Shown here piece by piece: positions 32,571 through 44,585 of a stretch of 64,000 bases of DNA (positions are counted from its first letter, which is position 1; each line of letters begins with the position of its first letter). The stretch comes from Tricholoma matsutake (taxonomy: Eukaryota; Basidiomycota; Agaricomycetes; Agaricales; Tricholomataceae): contig AP026548.1 of assembly GCA_026075535.2 (NCBI GenBank), forward strand, positions 8,618,001-8,682,000. Reading direction: 5' to 3'. The translations under genes and the position numbers were made by a program. The notes beneath the pieces were generated by a model, which saw only the letters and a list, made by a program, of their open reading frames with translations, was not told the DNA's origin and ran no database searches.

Positions 32571-34905
32571 GACATGTACCTGTACTTGAGATCCACTTCG
32601 GTCAATGATTGCCCACTTATTATGGTCCTTAATGCACCCGACTACACACTTCACCTGGTCAAGATCGACTAATACCATTGGCCCCAAGTCTCGATAATAG
32701 TTAATCCTGCAATGATCTGTGGCTGGCTCGGAAATTCTGACTTCATGCATAGCTGCGTAGATGAAGGATTCGGCCTCAATACTGTGTTCAGGTGAGGGAG
32801 GGTGAGGAAGCAGAGGATTTGCCCAAAGAAATCTTTCAGTTCAAATTCTGGTGTCCGATTTTGTTGGCGAGCATATTGGTCAATAGCAAGTTGATACTGA
32901 AACACAAATAGTGGTTCCAGCTGTTACTGAAACGATAGACGCTCACAAAACTTTGTGTTTGCTCTGACTCAAACAAACAAAGCCCTGGTTAGGTAGTGGA
33001 AGCTCTCGTTGGAAGGCCCGTTCATGTAATACATCAGGCCGCAGCAGAAAGATTCTGAAAGAAGCAGAAATTCCTCTATTTTTGGGTAGAGTTTGTTCAA
33101 AATGGAACAAACATTGTAATTTTGGGGTGTCTATCATTTCAGTAACAGCTGTCAAATAGTTTGATAGAATCTATACCTGGACAAATGACATGTCTCGACT
33201 GTCAGATTTGAGGGGATTTAGTTCGCATGCATGCATTGTATCTCCACCCCCAAGTTGTTGTGCTCGACTGTACTGAACAAAATGGGTGTTCTGCGGAATA
33301 AGCTTGCGAATGACTGCTGCAGACTTGTCAAAACAAGTGGCCAATGTTGCAGTAAGTGTCTTCCACAAGGATAAGGGAAGGGTCGCTGCGGATTGCTTTG
33401 GTGGAGTGAGGATAAATGACGGATCTGGTACATAACAATAAGCATGCATATTCATCAACATATGAAGGGCTCACATGAAGGAAGGCAGACATCGTCATCA
33501 TGAGATGTAGGTGGTTTGAGTTGCAGTTTTGCATGTAAGTTGTACAGAAGTGTTATGTGTGTCAGCTGTGCTCAGGAGGTAACATACTTGTTGATGCTTG
33601 CATAGGGGAACCATCAGCTTCTGATGTTGCACAGGATCTCACCACAGTGGCGCTCCATTGGAAATGCCCAATACGCCCAAACTGGGCCCATAGCTCTGAT
33701 GGTCAGAGCAATATGTAGCAGAGCATGAACTGTGAGTGGGCAACATGTGACACGGTTGGGCATATGTTGATAGTAAATTCTGTTGACTTGTTAGATGACA
33801 TCTCACAGAGAAAGAAGCTCGTACCGTTCATACTCCTTGACCCACTCCTGGAAACCTCTCTCAAGGTCATCAATTTGATCTTGGGTAATTTCAAATTCGA
33901 GACAAAGTGTAAGAAGTTGAACCAACTGAACGAAGTGTTTGTAACATCGTTCATTGATAAACTGGCCATTAAAAAGAGTAGGGGCGAGATACAATGTCCA
34001 GATTGAATGGGTTTCAGCTGTCATCAGCGATTTCTCTGCTGCAATATTTGGAACCCTAGATCCAAACACAGCAGGGATAGTTTTCCCTGCGTCGAGGGTG
34101 GCTGCCCCGATTGCTTGCCACACCTTTGGCGCCAGAACATACCCTTCATCATCGTGGTCAAGGTCCTTGAAATTTCCGGTCCAAAGAAGAATGAGGTTGG
34201 GGATGAGGTTGGTCCAAATAAGATGCATGAAGTCATAGGGGAATGAGATGGGAAAAGAGAGGGAGCTCAAGGCACTGAGCAGGGGCAGACCCTTGATGCC
34301 ATACTCAGTTGCAAGTTCATCTGATGTTGCATTGGTCAGGGCAGACTGAACTTCCTGAGCCTGCTCCATAAACGATGCATGGTTTCATAGAGGAAGCGCA
34401 GTTGCATCATATCGGTGTTGTGAGTCAGGAAATTTTTCATGGTGTAGTGGAACATAATGCATTGTCACCCATGATGACGGAATACAAATTCCTTGGATCT
34501 CACACATGCGGCATGGGGAACAACCATTATGACCCTTCATGTGGATGATCATCAATACTGCGGGGATGTCGCCAAAGATGATGATTAGATATGCATGAAG
34601 AAGGAAAACAGTCATTGTGATGGCATCGAATGCAGAGACACCAAGCTCCAGCTGTAAAAGTTCCTGGACTAGCAGCCAAAGGAATGAATCTAAATCGCCA
34701 GGCTTCTTTGGTCCAGGAATTATGCCAACCGAAATGATATTCTTCTTCAGAAATCACTCTTCGGGAGGGAGATTGTAGTTGAATAGGACGATTGGCCATG
34801 CAGTTTTGGTACGGTGCTTGAAAGGACTGAAGCCATCAGTGGACAAACCTCTCCCTACAACAATGGCCTTGTCCACAACTGGGGCACAAACAACATCTGT
34901 TGTTG
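32570..34905 (-). pseudogene. Plavaka (KDZ) transposase, C-terminal half
   Basis: This is a DNA-transposon enzyme of the Plavaka type widespread in mushrooms. From right to left on the minus strand: RGLSTDGFSPF and AWPIVLFNYNLPPEE (about 34850-34770), HAYLIIIFGDIPAVLMI and MKGHNGCSPCRMCEIQGI (about 34500-34600), YGIKGLPLLSALSSLSFPIS and FPYDFMHLIWTNLIPNL (about 34180-34310), VPNIAAEKSLMTAETHSIW (about 34020), then MGPVWAYWAFPMERHCG (about 33640-33690), and the C-terminal QVKCVVGCIKDHNKWAIIDR (about 32600-32660). Stops and frame changes are frequent. The part before GLSTDG is absent here and is found inverted at 36254-37190. Confidence 0.85.
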
Positions 34906-35700
34906 TTTGTGCCCCAGGTAAGTATCTTTTACTCTTTGCCTTTCATTGGTAACTAATTTTTATCTTGTTTTTTTCTTAGAATCTATGTATATTATAACAC
35001 ATTATAACACTGACAACACGGCACCCACTTCCAGCCTCATGAGCCACTGCTCGTGGGGTGGACTGTGGGTGCAGGAGATGAGGACAATGAAGACAAGGAC
35101 AACAAGGGACAACAACAACAACAAATGACACATGATAAGCAGGGGACAACAATGATGACAAAAAATGAGTGGAGGATGATGATGATGAACAACAAGTAGG
35201 GGACGACAATGACAACGAATGCCAAGCAGAGGACAACGACAATGACAACAAATGCCAAGCAGAGGACAACGACAATGACAACGAATGCCAAGCAGAGGAC
35301 AACGACAACGACAATGAATGACAAGCAGGGGACAACAATGACAATGATGAACGAGTAGGGGACAACAACGAATGAGTAGGGGACAACAACGATGACAAAC
35401 GACAAGCAGGGGACAACAATGATTGGGGATGACGACGAGGATGAACAGGGACCACGAGACAGCGACAATGCAACACCCACCCCTCCCTCGCTCGAAATGC
35501 GAGATGAAGGGGTGGTTTTCTACTGACATGTCTTCCCCAGCACCACTGTCCAGCCTTGCGAGCCCCTGCTCGCAGGTGGACTTGTTTTCTTGTTTTTTAA
35601 TTTGTTTTTTTCTATTTCTATTTCTATTTCTTTTTTCTATTTCTTTTTCATTCTCTTACACCACGGCTGCAAGCAACTGCTTGCAGCGTGTAAATGTAAT
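34880..35700 (+). mobile_element. Partial composite element H
   Basis: It starts with the palindrome tggggcacaaacaacatctg plus its mirror (34880-34916), which abuts an intron (34918-34979, GTAAGT to TTTCTTAG with GGTAACTAAT). CACCC-type hairpins follow at about 35028, 35485, 35549 and 35662. The middle (35080-35440) is a GACAA-rich repeat whose minus-strand frames are low complexity. It occupies the junction between the two opposed Plavaka halves. Terminal repeats of the C/D/E type were not seen. Confidence 0.6.
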
Positions 35701-35734
35701 TAGTTTTATTTAGTATATAATAGAATTAAGTTAA

Positions 35735-35921
35735 TACTCAAAAAAATGGGATGAAAACTGGTTTAAACTGGTTTTCTGGACCATAACCAAACCGATTAGG
35801 ACCAGTCCTATCAGTTTGGTTATGGTCTATGTCACTTGGGCTTGCAGTCTGGACCAGTTACGGTCCTGGTTAACCCACTTTGGGGTCAAAAAACCAGACC
35901 AAACTGGACCTTAAAAGACTA
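35735..35921. mobile_element. MITE related to the 4488-5073 element
   Basis: The stretch is rich in ggaccagtcc, ctggttttct and aaccaaac phrases in both orientations. The right end, reversed, reads tagtcttttaaggtccag, like the MITE at 4488. The left end is not clear, and no target duplication was found. Confidence 0.5.
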
Positions 35922-36253
35922 GTGACAAACGAGTCACTCAAAGGACAGAATCACGTCATCTGAATGGACAAGGCTCACTATTCCTTGCCTCAAGTGTCCT
36001 TTCACAGAGCCGATCATTGGTACACAGTCGTGGCCAGGGTTCTCAGCCTCGATGGAAGTCTTCTCACCGACCTGCAAAACAAGAGCTGGTTGGACACCTC
36101 GGCCCTCTTCAACGAGCCATTGCTTCAAGGCCTGCATCCGCAAACAGCCCTCCCCCCATTGGGGAATTGGCAAGCCCAGTGCCTGACAATGTCCCATACT
36201 GATACGTTCAAGGTAGCCCACCGCAAATTTATCCAGACGATGGAAATTTCCTC

Positions 36254-37245
36254 ATGGGCAAGGCAGGACCATCAGGGGTTGACCACAATACCACCCAACT
36301 TGCTACGCCAACTCATGCCAATGCTGCTGGAAGCCATGACGACTATGGCCCATCCAAGTTACGGTGGTCTTCTTGCATCGCGGATTATGTTGATCGGGTT
36401 GGGCAACAGCGGTGGGGATCTAATCATGTTTGGCAGTCTATACTTGATGAGGAGGAGAGTGATGAGGAAGAGGAAGAGGGGGAGCAGGAACTTAGCGATG
36501 AAGAAGAGTTTCCAGATAGTTTTGAGCAGGATGATGAATATGTGATGCTGGGTGCAGAGCCAGGACAAGAAGGAGTTTCAGTGTGGGACCTTCTGGGTGA
36601 AGGTTTCTTAAAAGAAGCCTTGAAATTAGGTCTGTCATTATATTTATTACTGTACTGCTGGCTGACGCCTTCATAGATGATAAACTTCTGGATGAGAGTG
36701 ACTTGTCCCTCCTTCGTGCTTATACCCTGAAGGTTGAAGATGGCCTCACAGATACGACATTCAACAAACTTTGCTTTGCCTTCCCCCAAGCTTCGATAGA
36801 CACATTGAAGAACACCGAGAAACATATCCAGTCCCTCTCAGGTTTCCAGCCTGTGCATTACAATTGTTGCCCATCCTCGTGCATCTGCTACACTGGCCCA
36901 TATGAAACCTTGCTGAAATGCCCGAAGTGCAACACTGATCGATATAAAGCTGATGGGACAATGCCTCAGGTGTATTTTCAGTACTTACCAATTATTCTGC
37001 GCCTCCATGCAATGGTCTTGAATTCCCCCTATGCGAGACAGATGCAATACAGAGCTAGTCACCAACACGACCCCACAAAAGTGACAGATATCTTCGATGG
37101 CACTCATTACTCCCTACTTCGGGAGTCATTTGTCACTATTGGTGGTGAGGAGATTCCGGATTGGTTCTTCTCTGACCCTCGTGATATCGCACTTGAAACC
37201 AAGTTGCAAAATGTGTTGTGGCTGGTGGCAATACAGTACAAATAA
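36254..37245 (+). pseudogene. Plavaka transposase N-terminal half, opposed orientation
   Basis: An acidic stretch (DEEESDEEEEEGEQ) is followed by a GT-AG intron (36630-36676, ending TTCATAG), then LSLLRAYTLKVEDGLTD, NCCPSSCICYTGPYETLL with CPKCNTDRY, VTDIFDGTHYSLL, and SDPRDIAL at about 37190. In Plavaka proteins the next block is GLSTDGF, which opens the minus-strand half at about 34850. The two halves therefore look like one gene split by inversion of its N-terminal part, though two separate copies cannot be excluded. Confidence 0.8.
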
Positions 37246-37463
37246 ATGTAAACATATAAACGAAAGATGGAAACATGTCAAAAATGCATAAACAAGAGTA
37301 CATGTGACCATGCAAACAGGTGCAAATGGTCAGTGCTATTTAAACAGCTTACTTTTCCCTCTATTCATTCTGGCGTGCCCCCATTTTTTATCTATGACAT
37401 ATGTAATTAGTATATAAATATATTTATTTGGTACTCTTATAGGAGCTTATAGGGTACATAATC

Positions 37464-37649
37464 TAAGTGTAAAAGACCAGTTACAACCGGTCTTATAACA
37501 GTCTTCAAATGTTTTCAAAATGAGTGAACTGGCAACCAAACCGTGGTTTCGGTTACTCAATTTTTCAGACAAATGGACCGAACTGCAGCATGGACCATGG
37601 TTCAGTCTGGTTCAGTCTTCAGTCCTATGGACTGAACCTTCAAACACTA
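37464..37649. mobile_element. MITE related to the 4488-5073 element
   Basis: About 186 bp. The right end reversed reads tagtgtttgaaggttcag, and the left starts taagtgtaaaagacc. The interior has ccggtct and ctggttcagtc phrases. No clear 8-bp duplication is present. Confidence 0.55.
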
Positions 37650-39235
37650 TTTGTCGCAACCGCATGAACAGAGACGTTTAACCATGGTGGGTCAATAGAC
37701 ATAGTAGTTGAGAACACGGTTGACATTTATATATTGTAATGGTATCAATGCATTCCAAGGGGAAGAACAGGGTTGCTATGATCTGAAAATTGAATTAAGG
37801 TCTGAGCAGTGCGGAAGGGTCTTTGCCTTCTGGATCCTTTGACAGAGGGTAACAACATCAGTATATTTTAAAAATCAATAATATATGGAAGGGACAAACA
37901 AGCAGAAGAAGTACCACCACAGCTGTAGTCCACGAGTTGATTGTGGCAGGAGCAATAGAGCTATCTGGAATGGGAGTGTGATTGTTGGGAACCTGCAATG
38001 GGGGTCAATGATACACAATAGAAGGCAGCATGATCTTACCAGGTTTCTGCCTATCAGTTGCCTTAGTTTTCTTCATGTATCTTTGGGATGGAGCTTCAGA
38101 GGCGCTATTTGATAGCAGCAAAACTACTACTCGAAACATTTTACATGAATTTGAGCTATGAAATCTATTGTAAGCACCTGTACAAATGTACAGGTAGCCA
38201 TAGCTCCCTTACAATGATTCATGAAGGTTCCACTGGCACATCAACGGCCTTGTCCTAGGATGGTGATGATGTCAGAAACCTTCGAACTATCGTAAAGTAC
38301 CCAAACTTACTAGCAATGGTTGTTCTTAACCTTCCTCGAAGAGCTCCGGTTTCATGTCAGGATGTGCAAGAGATGCCACAATTTTAGGGCACTTCTTGCC
38401 AATGAGGTCTGCTTTCCATGCATCTACGGCATTTGATGCTTGGCTATTTGAAATCGTAATGAGGATTGTGTGGACAGATAATAAAGATATGAACCTTGGA
38501 GCATATGTGCGAGCAAACAATTCACACATGCTTCTGTATCATTGAGTGAGAAGCATGTTGTGAACGCCAATTATTCTGACCTTTCTTCTCTGTTGCGTTT
38601 CCATATCACCGATGTTGTGCTGCTGGAATAAATAAAAACACCTACCAGCTTTCACGATGAACCCTTCACAGCCTTTCCAATCACCTGTCGCCATCAGGAG
38701 TAGCATCCAGTCACCTGCCCCGCTGAAACACTTGTCAGATCGAAACCATCGAGCTTGGTGATGGATCGTACTATCACCAAGGTGGTATTGAGGTCGTTGA
38801 GTTGTAGGCCAACTCGAACTTGTGGTCAGCATAAGTGGTTACTTGGATGGCAAAGTAGAGTTAGGTGCCCAACCCCCTCTATTTTGATTTCAGAGAAACA
38901 CACAGCTTTGTTGACCTTTTGAAAAGGCAGGAGAAGTTCAGCGACTGGCATCCATAGACAGTGGTTTGATGACAGGGAGAGGAAGTAGCCATAGATGTGT
39001 AGATCCTTGTCTGCAAGGAATATGCAGTTGTAGGAGAGCATGTATCTAAGAAGGTAGGGGGCCATGGACATCTTTACATGAACATTGATGTACACATGAA
39101 TGTGGACCAGTTACTAGTGTTTATTGCCAACAAAACTTGGTTAACTTGAACGTTGTACTTATTTTATATTCTTAATATTTATTCTACTACTAACTATCCA
39201 CAGAGTCTTGAAGGCTTGGGTGGATAACGAATGAT
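37650..39235. other. Unassigned; minus-strand coding-like remnants
   Basis: Minus-strand frames 38326-38529, 38539-38832 and 38826-39095 abut and look like pieces of one decayed gene (for example LRYMLSYNCIFLADKDLHIY then LSLSSNHCLWMPVAELLLPF). I recognise no domain. A poly-purine to AT-rich stretch at 37650-37880 has nothing notable. Confidence 0.35.
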
Positions 39236-39500
39236 GAAGGTGGTGGTTGGAGACAGAGTGGGAAGGCGTGCGAAAGCGTCAGATGTTTGTTGATGTTGCA
39301 CGAGATGTTTGAGTTTTGGGTATCCTGGGCTTGCTAAATAACCAGGCTTGCTAAATAGAGAGTTGGCCTTTGTTTTATTTTAGCAAGCCTGGTTATTTAG
39401 CAAGCCTGGGATACCCAAAACTCAAACATCTCATGCAACATCAACAAATGTCTGATGCTTTTGCATGCCTTCCCACTCTGTCTCCAACCACCACCTTCCA
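39236..39500. repeat. Long fold-back inverted repeat
   Basis: Two arms of about 115-120 bp face each other around a short spacer near 39350-39382. The left arm starts gaaggtggtggttggagaca, and the right arm is its near-perfect reverse complement ending ccaccaccttc. The few mismatches are mostly at CpG sites (left cgtgcgaaagcg, mirror catgcaaaagca). Transcription would give a strong RNA hairpin. No coding frame spans it. Confidence 0.9.
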
Positions 39501-39872
39501 CCCCACATAAGTCCCATTTCTTTTGTTGTCAGTAGCATAGGATATAAATTAAGTTACAGTGTTCAACAAAAGCCCATAAGAGTGTCAAAAGACACAAAAG
39601 TATGAATAGAATGTCATAAGGGCAGACACGTTGGTGCTATGGATAGATATTGAAGCCCTAGTCTCTTGCATACCGTTTTTCTGAATGATAAGCTGATACT
39701 TCTATGCACAGACAAGAAGCTTTAATTGCCAGTATGAGCCAGGTACAAGAGGAAGTTATTCGGTTGTAGAACATGACACTCATTCAATTCAGATCCCCAG
39801 ATCTGTTTGCTGCTTTATTGATATTGAAGCTGGGGTGGATGATGGAAATAATTCGGAGAGTGAGAGCAGGGA

Positions 39873-42361
39873 ATGGGATCCCAGTTCGTTACTATTCTCT
39901 GGGATGGGCTATTGCTTCTCATGGACATAAATCCAGACAACTTCATTGACAACAGGGTCCATAGCCTTGATCAGAGTGTTTCTCTGCAGCATGTCTCATG
40001 GAGGGATCTTCCCAATCAAGAGGAGGGTCTGGGCAAATTTTTAACTGGGATTTTGGAATGCTCTTGCAGTGCAGCACGGCAGTGTGCTCCCTCACCCGAT
40101 GATAACAACACATCAATCAGTCATACCACTACCCTCTTAGATAAAGTTGCGAGATCACCTGGGCCGGATGACTACCCATTGTGGAGGGTTCACTGCAGGG
40201 TAGGTCGACTTTGTTGGCTCTGACAAAAACTTAAGCAATCGACCAGTTGGGCACAGAACAAGAGATCATTTTCTTTCTTCTGCAAATTGCGGTGCCCCAT
40301 CACCAGTTGCAATCTGTGTTTATGCATAATTCCATTCATGGCTGGGTCTACTTAGAAATGACCATGAATGAAGACCTAGTTCAGCTTCTGCGACTTTCTC
40401 CTGGTGTAGTTCGCTGCAACATGGGAATCATCTGGGAGCAGGTTGATTTTGTAGATTGGATGAAGGTTCTCAGTCAACACGATTCTGCTACTAATAGCAA
40501 TCTGGCTGTTGGGGACTGGGTGCGGGTGCTCAAAGGGACCTACAAAGGGGACGTAGGTTATGTGGCAGCAGTAGAGAACTGGAGGGGCGTCACTCTTCTC
40601 TTAGTTCCTCGCCTGCCTGCCTCCTCTCTCTGGAAGAGAAAGTGTTTGTGTTTGACCACCCCTCCAGAACCTAATTTATTTGAACCACTAGCCACCAAGC
40701 GCAATTTTGGTATTGACCCCGTCTGGCAGGCACCCTATGTTTACCACTTCAATGGATACACATTTGAATACGGGCTTATCCTCAAGGCTTTTGACCTCCG
40801 GTCAGTCTCATCTACTTCTGTCCACATTCCTACACAGCTGCTCTTTCTTTATCAGTCCACTGACCACCCTGCCCTCGCCACTTCTACATTTCCCCGACCC
40901 TTGGAATGGCATTTTGCAGAAGGCGAGGTGGTTTGTGTCCATCCCTGATGTCAGAGATGCCTCATCAAAGCTGTTGGAGATAGTTTTGCAGAAGTAGATT
41001 TTCAGATGCAAGAGGGTATAGTGCATGTTCCTTTGTCCGATTTACTCAAGTTTTTCCATCCTGGTGAGTTTGTTGAAGTCATGGGCAGGCCATTCCAAGG
41101 ACAGAGTGGATGGGTTGAAGGTGGCTGGGATAACATCATCCATGTAGCTGTGGAAAATAGATCGGATGATGCTACTGAGGTTTGCGACATCAAGGTTGGC
41201 CCATTTTTTAACAGTTGGCACTTGAACTAATGCTGGCTTTCAGGGCATTGAAGTTCACGTCAATTGCTTGAAAGCCGGTACTGTGCCTTTCTTACATGCG
41301 CAGTCATCCTCTGGCTCAGAAAAATAACTCTGGAATGACCCTATTCCCTGGATCGGGACAACCGTACTTGTATCAAAGCCAGGACATGCAATGAAGAGCT
41401 ATCAAGGAATCATCAAAACTGTCCTTTGCAAGCAACCAACAAAAAGTGGTCTCCGTCTTGTAGCGCAGCTTGCACATTTAGATCCCTCCTGCCCATATAA
41501 AATGGTGGTCCTCGATTATGACAATGTCGTAGAAGCACAGTATGTGTATTTTGGGTATCTCCCATGCGTCCCTTCTGAATATATGACTGTTATAGGTTCA
41601 GATGTAAGTTATTCGACTTCATGAAGCCACAAAGCAAGCTCTTCATTCCTCTTGATCGAGATCATACGGAAACCCAAATACTTCAATGCTCTGCTCCCTC
41701 AAGCTTGGGCAATGTGACTCCCATGCCTGATTGGTCTCCTTTGTCGATGCCTGCTTGGAATCCTTCATCCCAGACTCCCATGCCCACTCCATCAACCCCT
41801 TCCTGGAATTCCCTGGCATCATTGAGGACTAGCCCTGACCCAACTCCTGCAACAGCCATTTCGAGTTCTACCATCCATCCAGCCTTGCCACAACACCCAC
41901 TTTTAGACTCGCGACTACTTGGTGTCCAGCTAAAAGTAATAACTAACGGTGGGGGCTTTGAGAACAAAGAGACTGCTGTAACTCTTGAATTGGTGGCTGG
42001 ATGACTAATTATTTGACATCCAAGCTACAAGACATCGTGATTGGTAGATCCAGCATGGGTTTCACCAAAGCATCCCCATGCAGCCCGCGACAATGGATTA
42101 CTTGTTGTCATCAAAGGCGAACATTGTGGCAAATATGTACGGTGAATTCACCACAGGTATGATCAAGGAACTGCAATCATTACCTTGGGTGTTGTGAAGA
42201 GGACAGAGAATGCTGCTGACAGCCTCACAGGAGAACAGCTGGAGCTTGGTGAGGATCATCTCTGCGAAGGTATTGAGACAAACAATGATAAAAAGCACAA
42301 CAAACATTTAATGACTGCCCTTCATGAGCAGGCCCACAAAATCCATGCAAAATGGATTTAA
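39873..42361 (+). pseudogene. SPT5-like transcription elongation factor, decayed
   Basis: SPT5 binds RNA polymerase II through an NGN domain and KOW repeats. Here an NGN-like part (GTEQEIIFFLLQIAV, VYLEMTMNEDLVQLL, about 40247-40440) is followed by KOW-like WVRVLKGTYKGDVGYV (40520), a second KOW (GEFVEVMGRPFQGQSGWVEG, 41070), an intron (about 41194-41244), a third conserved block (IPWIGTTVLVSKPGHAM, 41350), a TPMPDWSP/TPSWNS C-terminal-repeat-like part (41700-41830), and GLLVVIKGEHCGKYVR (42100). Stops at 40946 and about 42113 are TGA, and a TAA near 41326 and frame changes add to the damage. SPT5-like paralogues of this kind are common in mushroom genomes. Confidence 0.8.
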
Positions 42362-43548
42362 TTTCATTTATAATGTATATAGTTCCTATAAATATATTTG
42401 AATATTGGTGAACCAGCTCTTGAGCTGGAGTGGTTGGTAAGGTTTGGTTTTGACTTGTTGCAAGCTGATGGCAGCTACAGGTTGGAGCCAAAGCCGCGGC
42501 AACACTATCTACCATAAGGTATGTTGGTCTTCGTGTTTTCTTAATACCGCACACCTAATTTTTGGATGACAAGTTCACTGAAATGGCAAGGAGTCGGATC
42601 AAGCAAATTTATTCAGTATCTCTCACCACCGGTTTAGTATCTCATACTGTCTACGTGCTTCATCTTTGTCACTTCTCTCGCATGCAATCAGGCATTGGCC
42701 CCTCTCCTGCATCCTCTCACTCTCTTCCCCATTTACTCAATTGGAAATTGAAGTTGAAGACTGAGCCACTGTGATGGCCGCCCTCTACATGGATCCTAAT
42801 AGAAATATTGCCCTCAAAGCCATTTCAAGCCTAAGAAAGTAAGCAAATAGAGCTTACTCACTGTTTCTTCTGATTTGGGAAAGAAATCAACAGCTACCTT
42901 GCTTCCACTGCTGTTGGCGACTGGATCCACCTGTACACTGGAGTTTGCATACTTGGCATTGCCTATGTTGAATCATCAACCTAAACCATCTCTGCAGCTA
43001 AACAGGAACTCACCTTGTTTGTTAAATTCTTTGCTATCATCAAAATCTGAAAAGCGAACACCCCAATACTGATTTTCTGGCAGCCCAAGTTGATTCTCTG
43101 GCCCGCAATCTGACTGTTTGTCACCATGTGGTTCTGTGTCGGGTTCAGTCACACTTTCTCTGCCATAAATCTCGCCTTTGCTTATGTCATCAATGTCATA
43201 CACAATGCGGTTGTGAATGGTACCGGCAGTGAGATTATGAGAGGAAGGGAAGCTTGAAATTGTCATGGTGGATTGTGGGTTTAAATTTCTCACTCACCGT
43301 CCAATGGATTTATAACATTTCTGCCATCGGTTGTGCTTCATACGTTACCTGACATTTGATGCAAGATCCAGTCAATGCTAGGCCACAGTAGGTTGCCCTG
43401 TACCTCTATGTTAAGTTCCTTCTGCTGAATGTGTTACTTTACGATAGGGCAGGGTAAATTTATCAAGACAACATCTTACTTAAAGCTCTCAATTTTGCAA
43501 CTCTTCCATTTTGCTGGCATCCCCTAGCAACATCCCAAGATCTGAGCT
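42362..43548. other. Unassigned region, possible minus-strand frame
   Basis: A minus-strand frame at 42976-43293 reads YDIDDISKGEIYGRESVTEP and LPENQYWGVRFSDFDDSKEF, which is protein-like and stop-free. It continues leftward only after an intron-like break. No known domain. The rest has no supported gene. A hypothetical protein is possible at low confidence. Confidence 0.35.
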
Positions 43549-43794
43549 CTTTACACTGCCCCACATATTCCTGGAGGAATCCTGGTCTTCCTGGTAGGAC
43601 TACCAGGATTCCTGGTTATCCCTGCCACAGCTATTGTTCACCAAATGTTGCATTCCTGGCTGTTTTTCCTCCAGTGGGATTCCTGGTTCAGTCCTGGTAT
43701 ATTCCTGGTAAATCAGGCTCTTCCTAGTACTATTCCAGGAATTCCCCAGGACTTGGACTCTCAGGAATCTGGGGGGACTGACCAGGAATCCTGT

Positions 43795-43930
43795 AGGACT
43801 CTATAAGAGTAACCAGGACTCTGTAGGACTCATCAGGACTCATCAGGACTCACAAGGACTCACAAGGACTCACAAGGACTCACAAGGACTCACAAGGACT
43901 CACAAGGACTCACAAGGACTCACAAGGAAT
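43795..43930 (+). repeat. 10-bp tandem repeat (aaggactcac)
   Basis: Eight near-perfect aaggactcac units occupy about 43850-43928. Looser caggactcat units precede them. The array lies in the left subterminal zone of element D. Confidence 0.9.
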
Positions 43931-43984
43931 CCAGTAGGATTGAACCAGGAGTCCTTACTACTACTAAGTAATAAAATAAATGAC

Positions 43985-44065
43985 ATGAGCTGAAATTGAA
44001 CCCTAGGCATGAGACAACAACATTTTAGCATAGCCAATATAACCACTACACCACATAGACTTATG
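43985..44065 (-). repeat. tRNA-like module, left side of element D
   Basis: On the minus strand an A-box-like tggtgtagtggtta is followed by a B-box-like gggttcaatttc. The spacing is tRNA-like. It corresponds in position to 8690-8790 (E) and 10095-10180 (F). Confidence 0.55.
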
Positions 44066-44288
44066 AGGTATGTCCACTTACTGCTCTAGGTACCATTGGG
44101 GTGGCTGTGCATGACAAAGCACACAGCTGCATATCAACATTGCCAGCTCATCATCCACCATCATCACCACTCTTGACGATGACGCCACCTCCCTTCCACT
44201 GCCCCCCCTCCATCAACACCTGTCGCCACCGCTCCTATGGCCACCACCACCTCGTCTAATGCCGCCAACAGGCGCATTTGAACCACCT

Positions 44289-44324
44289 TGGGCCCAAACG
44301 ATGACAGATGTCATTTGGGGCCCA
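44289..44324 (+). promoter_or_regulatory. Palindrome next to a 5' splice site, element D
   Basis: tgggcccaaacgatgac and its mirror gtcatttggggccca enclose a short loop and end one base before GTAATG. Copies in F (two), H and C have different stem sequences but stay self-complementary. This points to a selected hairpin. Confidence 0.7.
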
Positions 44325-44325
44325 G

Positions 44326-44382
44326 GTAATGTTTTTTACTTTTTTTTTATTGAACTAACTAATATTTTCTTTCCTTCTTTAG
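44326..44382 (+). other. Intron 1 of element D
   Basis: 57 bp, GTAATG start, GAACTAACTAAT branch-like stretch, CTTCTTTAG end, followed by GTTCTAAC as in element E. Confidence 0.65.
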
Positions 44383-44517
44383 GTTCTAACTATATCATGA
44401 CAACAAGACGACACCAAATGACAAATGAAGAACGACAAATGACAAACGACAAATGACAAATGAAGAAATGGAGAATGACGATGCAGAGAGGGAAGGCTGT
44501 AAGGAAATGGGCCCCAG

Positions 44518-44585
44518 GTAAGTTTTTTGTTTTGTTTGTTTCATTCTTTTTTGATTAATATCAGTTTTCTTTTGAATTTTTATAG
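44518..44585 (+). other. Intron 2 of element D
   Basis: 68 bp, GTAAGT start and TTTTTATAG end. Only half of the palindrome (gggcccc) remains before the donor. Confidence 0.6.

Noticed and set aside
34976..35529. Minus-strand frames of 147-175 residues in element H
   Set aside because: Three overlapping frames of Cys/Val/Ser-rich low complexity from a GACAA-type repeat; no protein-like composition.
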